Assembly (NCBI GenBank): GCA_965206015.1
Contig: CBDBIW010000002.1
Location: 124,001 to 188,000 of the forward strand
Origin: JAJCYL01 sp965206015
GTDB taxonomy: Bacteria > Bacteroidota > Bacteroidia > Cytophagales > Cyclobacteriaceae
Length of the DNA: 64,000 nt
Direction: 5' to 3'
The translations under genes were made by a program, and so were the position numbers. Below are positions 61,410-64,000 of this stretch, piece by piece. The first letter of the stretch is position 1. Every line of letters starts with the position of its first letter. The notes beneath the pieces are model-generated. The model was not told where the DNA came from, ran no database searches, and worked only from the letters and a program-made list of their open reading frames with translations.

Positions 61410-62030
61410 ATGACAAGGTTACAATTAGCATCAATAATACTTCTTTCGATTTTGGGTGGTTGCAAGAATGAGGATGCCATTATTGGAGATCAACTCTTTG
61501 AAGAAGGTAAATTTGAAGAAGCAATAAGTGCTTACGACCACTATCTGGCACTTCAGCCGACTCACGTGAAATCAATTTACAATCGGGGCAGGGCATACGA
61601 AGAGTTGGCACTGTACGATGAAGCCTTAAAAGACTTTGAACAAGTTCTCGATCTTGATAAAAAGAATGCCAATGCTTTTTTGAGCATTGGCATTCACCAC
61701 TATCGACAAGAACGATATGATATCGCCGCTTACAACTTTGAAAAGGCCATAGAACTTAATGATAGTCAAACTGAAGGCAGATACTTGTGGGGCAAGGCTT
61801 TGCATCAACTAGGAAAATTCAGACAAGCACTAGAACAATACAATTTTACTATAAGCCTCAATAAAGAATATGGTGATGCTTATTTTCACAGGGGTCTTCT
61901 CTATGTAACGATGAAAAATAGACGGAAGGCATGCACTGATTTAAGGACCGCTCAGGCCTTGAACGTTGAAGATGCGAAGGAAGCTTTAGCTAAGTACTGC
62001 CGGATATTGAAGAGAAGTATTAAGAAATGA
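61410..62030 (+). CDS. TPR-repeat lipoprotein
   Basis: 206 residues. Signal MTRLQLASIILLSILGGC with the lipobox Cys at residue 18. Then about five TPR units (AIIGDQLFEEGKFEEAISAY, KSIYNRGRAYEELALYDEAL, NAFLSIGIHHYRQERYDIAA, GRYLWGKALHQLGKFRQALE, DAYFHRGLLYVTMKNRRKAC). A scaffold protein anchored to a membrane. Converges on the aminopeptidase gene, with 4 bases between the stops. Confidence 0.85.
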   Translation: MTRLQLASIILLSILGGCKNEDAIIGDQLFEEGKFEEAISAYDHYLALQPTHVKSIYNRGRAYEELALYDEALKDFEQVLDLDKKNANAFLSIGIHHYRQERYDIAAYNFEKAIELNDSQTEGRYLWGKALHQLGKFRQALEQYNFTISLNKEYGDAYFHRGLLYVTMKNRRKACTDLRTAQALNVEDAKEALAKYCRILKRSIKK

Positions 62031-62034
62031 GTAA

Positions 62035-63498
62035 TCACTTCTCTTCAATATCCGGCAGTACAATACTCTCAAATGCACTAGTCTCTTCCATCAATTTTTC
62101 AATTTCGTCACTAGTTCTTGGTGCCATATCAGACAGTAATTCACATCCATCTTTGGTGATGAGGAAATCATCTTCAATTCTAACAGGAATGTCCCACCAC
62201 TTTTTAGGGGCAGGGCTATCAGCGGGAATGTAAATTCCAGGCTCAATGGTAATTACCATGTTCTCCTCTAGTACATCGTACTCCCCTTTGTCATGAACAT
62301 CAAGACCAATGTGGTGACAGCAACCATGCGGATAATACCTGTTTCTACCTGTTTCGGTATTGACAATATCTTTAGGATCATTACTCTTATACAGCCCAAG
62401 TTCGACCAGGCCATTATTGATCACTTCAACTGTTGCGGCGTAAAGATCGCTGAATTTTGTTCCCGGCCTGCATACCTCCCAGGCAGCTTCTTGTGCCTTG
62501 TAAACTAAGTCGTATATAAGCTTCTGTTCCTTGGTAAACTTCCCATTAACCGGTATTGTTCTTGTAACATCAGCAGTGTACCCATGATATTCTGCACCGA
62601 GATCCATAAGAATCAATTCCCCATCGGCGATATCGGGTTTATAGTTATCAATATAATGCAACACGCAGCCATTATGACCTGCGCCAACGATACTGGGATA
62701 GCCCTCATGCTCAGCTCGATATTTTTTAAATATAAACTCATGTATTCCCTGAATTTCAGTTTCGGACATACCAGGTTTCATCGCTCGCATCACTTCTGCC
62801 TGACCTGCAGCCGAAATATTCACCGCCTTTCTCAACAACTGTAATTCCTCAGGCTGCTTGATCCCTCTCAGCTCATTCATAATTTGATTGAGCGTTTGTA
62901 TGTCCAAATTATTCTTTTGAGGCTCGGGGTTTAGAGAAGTACTCCTGTCATAATTTACCTTTTGCTTGAATGAAGCAATAAGCTCATACAAATCTCCCTC
63001 CTCTTCAAAGTCACGTACATCATCATTAAAATCGTAGAACAATACCTTATCAAATTTTGAGAAGTCCAGATTATACTTTTTAAAATTCGGTCCTTCAAAA
63101 ACTGTATTTATCTCCAATTTTGTTTTAGCTCCATCCTTTCCCAATCTGCTTCCGTTATAAAGCTCACTGAGTGCGTCCCGAACGCGGACAAAAATGATTT
63201 CATCGTAGGCATTGTCTTCTCCTGCCTGCTTCTCTTTAAAAATAAGTAGAGCCGAATGTGGCTCTTTGTGACCTGTTAGATAGAAAAAGTCCGGATCCTG
63301 ATGGTAAATGTATTCAACATCGTTAGCCCTGTTTCTTACCGGGTTTGCAAAGAAAATGGCAACAGAATTGTCTGGCATCTTTTCCCGAACCGCTGCCCTT
63401 CGTTCTCGATGAAAATCGCTTTTAAGGTAATCAGTCGCCTGCGAAAAAAGTTTACTCGAGGGACATAATATGATTGCAAGTATGAAGACCTTTTTCAT
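62035..63498 (-). CDS. Secreted Xaa-Pro aminopeptidase (aminopeptidase P)
   Basis: Start at ATG 63498 because MKKVFILAIILCPSSKLFSQ is a signal peptide; the frame is open to 63537. About 487 residues. N-terminal creatinase/AMP_N domain (FHRERRAAVREKMPDNSVAI, DPDFFYLTG). Pita-bread peptidase domain with the dinuclear metal ligands: HNGCVLHYIDN, LMDLGAEYHGYTADVTRT (two Asp), GCCHHIGLDVHD (His), ITIEPGIYI (Glu), VRIEDDFLIT (Glu). Removes N-terminal residues next to proline, probably in the periplasm. Confidence 0.92.
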   Translation of the reverse strand: MKKVFILAIILCPSSKLFSQATDYLKSDFHRERRAAVREKMPDNSVAIFFANPVRNRANDVEYIYHQDPDFFYLTGHKEPHSALLIFKEKQAGEDNAYDEIIFVRVRDALSELYNGSRLGKDGAKTKLEINTVFEGPNFKKYNLDFSKFDKVLFYDFNDDVRDFEEEGDLYELIASFKQKVNYDRSTSLNPEPQKNNLDIQTLNQIMNELRGIKQPEELQLLRKAVNISAAGQAEVMRAMKPGMSETEIQGIHEFIFKKYRAEHEGYPSIVGAGHNGCVLHYIDNYKPDIADGELILMDLGAEYHGYTADVTRTIPVNGKFTKEQKLIYDLVYKAQEAAWEVCRPGTKFSDLYAATVEVINNGLVELGLYKSNDPKDIVNTETGRNRYYPHGCCHHIGLDVHDKGEYDVLEENMVITIEPGIYIPADSPAPKKWWDIPVRIEDDFLITKDGCELLSDMAPRTSDEIEKLMEETSAFESIVLPDIEEK

Positions 63499-63647
63499 CG
63501 AAAATACGGGGTTTAGTGTAAGCGTGATATTAGTCAATAAACCGCTGTGGTTAAAAGAATATTACATCGACTGGTCGAAATATTGTTTGAAGAGAATCTA
63601 AATTTCCCGGATGTAATTATAGTATACCAGCCTGAGGACCTTTTGGC

Positions 63648-64000
63648 CTAACCAACCATCACTGGAATATCAACATCTACATTGATTAATTTTTCAGCCG
63701 TACTGCCGATAAATAATGCTGTGGTAGCAAATCTACCCTTCGCACCCAAAATTATACCATCAACATTCATCTTTTTTGCAGTATCGCAGATCACAATTTG
63801 ATGGGGTCTTCTCCTTTGTCTAAAGAATAAATCTCCTCGATATTTTGGCCTGTGGTGCCTATTTTATTGATAAACGCCTTCTAACTATTTTTCGCATTGG
63901 CCTTCATTACCTCTGCAAATTTATCGAAAGATTTCCCCGTATAATGATACCCGGACGGAACCTGATAAACATTCTGTGCTATTATTTTCACATCGCTAGA
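63648..64000 (-). pseudogene. Universal stress protein, broken, 5' end off window
   Basis: Read on the minus strand: KIIAQNVYQVPSGYHYTGKS, FDKFAEVMKANAKNS, TAG, then KAFINKIGTTGQNIEEIYSL, DKGEDP, a frameshift, and HQIVICDTAKKMNVDGIILG, AKGRFATTALFIGSTAEKLI and NVDVDIPVMVG at the end. The GxKG-x9-GSxxxxx nucleotide-binding pattern of UspA proteins is visible. One stop and one frameshift make it non-functional as read. Confidence 0.8.

Noticed and set aside
1..64000. tRNA, rRNA or CRISPR arrays
   Set aside because: No cloverleaf with a GGTTCGA-type arm, no rRNA consensus strings and no regularly spaced repeats were noticed while reading. A dedicated scan was not possible.

Overview
The window looks like a chromosomal segment of a Cytophagales-type member of the Bacteroidota. 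The DNA is AT-rich. Two secreted proteins carry the C-terminal type IX sorting domain, and there are DUF5916, DUF4301, DUF4212/solute-symporter, LVIVD-repeat and PspC-like genes, plus an ECF sigma factor with a membrane anti-sigma candidate. No rRNA, tRNA or CRISPR array was seen.

Layout. 1-26.6 kb is mostly intact housekeeping DNA on the minus strand: clpC (cut by the window edge), WbqC-like, a thioesterase, pcm, PAP2, hemF, gcvP, a DEAD-box helicase, two T9SS-secreted proteins, a PASTA protein, a double-length D-Ala-D-Ala ligase, a NifU-like protein, Mrp, pdhB and an OmpA/TPR lipoprotein. ribE, a LytTR regulator and pyrC lie on the plus strand. 26.7-38.6 kb is an accessory region full of insertion-sequence debris: a decayed IS4-type, a deleted IS982, an IS1 split by a later IS4-family insertion with a clean target duplication, and a decayed IS5. 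Between these lie DUF4301, a restriction-modification (R-M) pair, a lipoprotein pair, an S9 peptidase stump and two fragments of a paralogous secreted-protein family. 38.6-54.9 kb returns to mostly intact genes: two beta-propeller proteins, an Na+/solute symporter with DUF4212, glycosyltransferase 39, DUF5916, an ECF/anti-sigma operon and a fatty acid desaturase. It is broken by a haloacid dehalogenase with one internal stop and another dead IS4 element. 55-57.9 kb is a gene graveyard: pieces of a D-aminoacylase, a DUF6067-type glycosidase, a NIPSNAP gene, a gene broken by a 13-bp duplication, and a TrmH-type RNA methyltransferase not visible as an ORF. 57.9-64 kb holds a BamA/TamA-like protein, an S10 peptidase fragment, a TPR lipoprotein, an aminopeptidase P and a broken universal stress protein.

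The most notable structure is the R-M module. Methyltransferase and nuclease genes overlap by 73 bases and are bounded by perfect 26-bp inverted repeats about 1.4 kb apart. The outer-left repeat carries the -35 box of a sigma70-like promoter (TTGAGA, 17 bp, TATAAT) that does not resemble the usual Bacteroidota consensus, and a good Shine-Dalgarno sequence precedes the methyltransferase. The module looks like a compact mobile R-M cassette. The second point of interest is the tandem D-Ala-D-Ala ligase, whose N-terminal copy has altered metal-binding residues.

The density of disrupted genes is high. Some lesions are clearly biological (target duplication, tandem duplication, chimeric junctions). 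Single-base frameshifts and lone stop codons could in part be sequencing errors.
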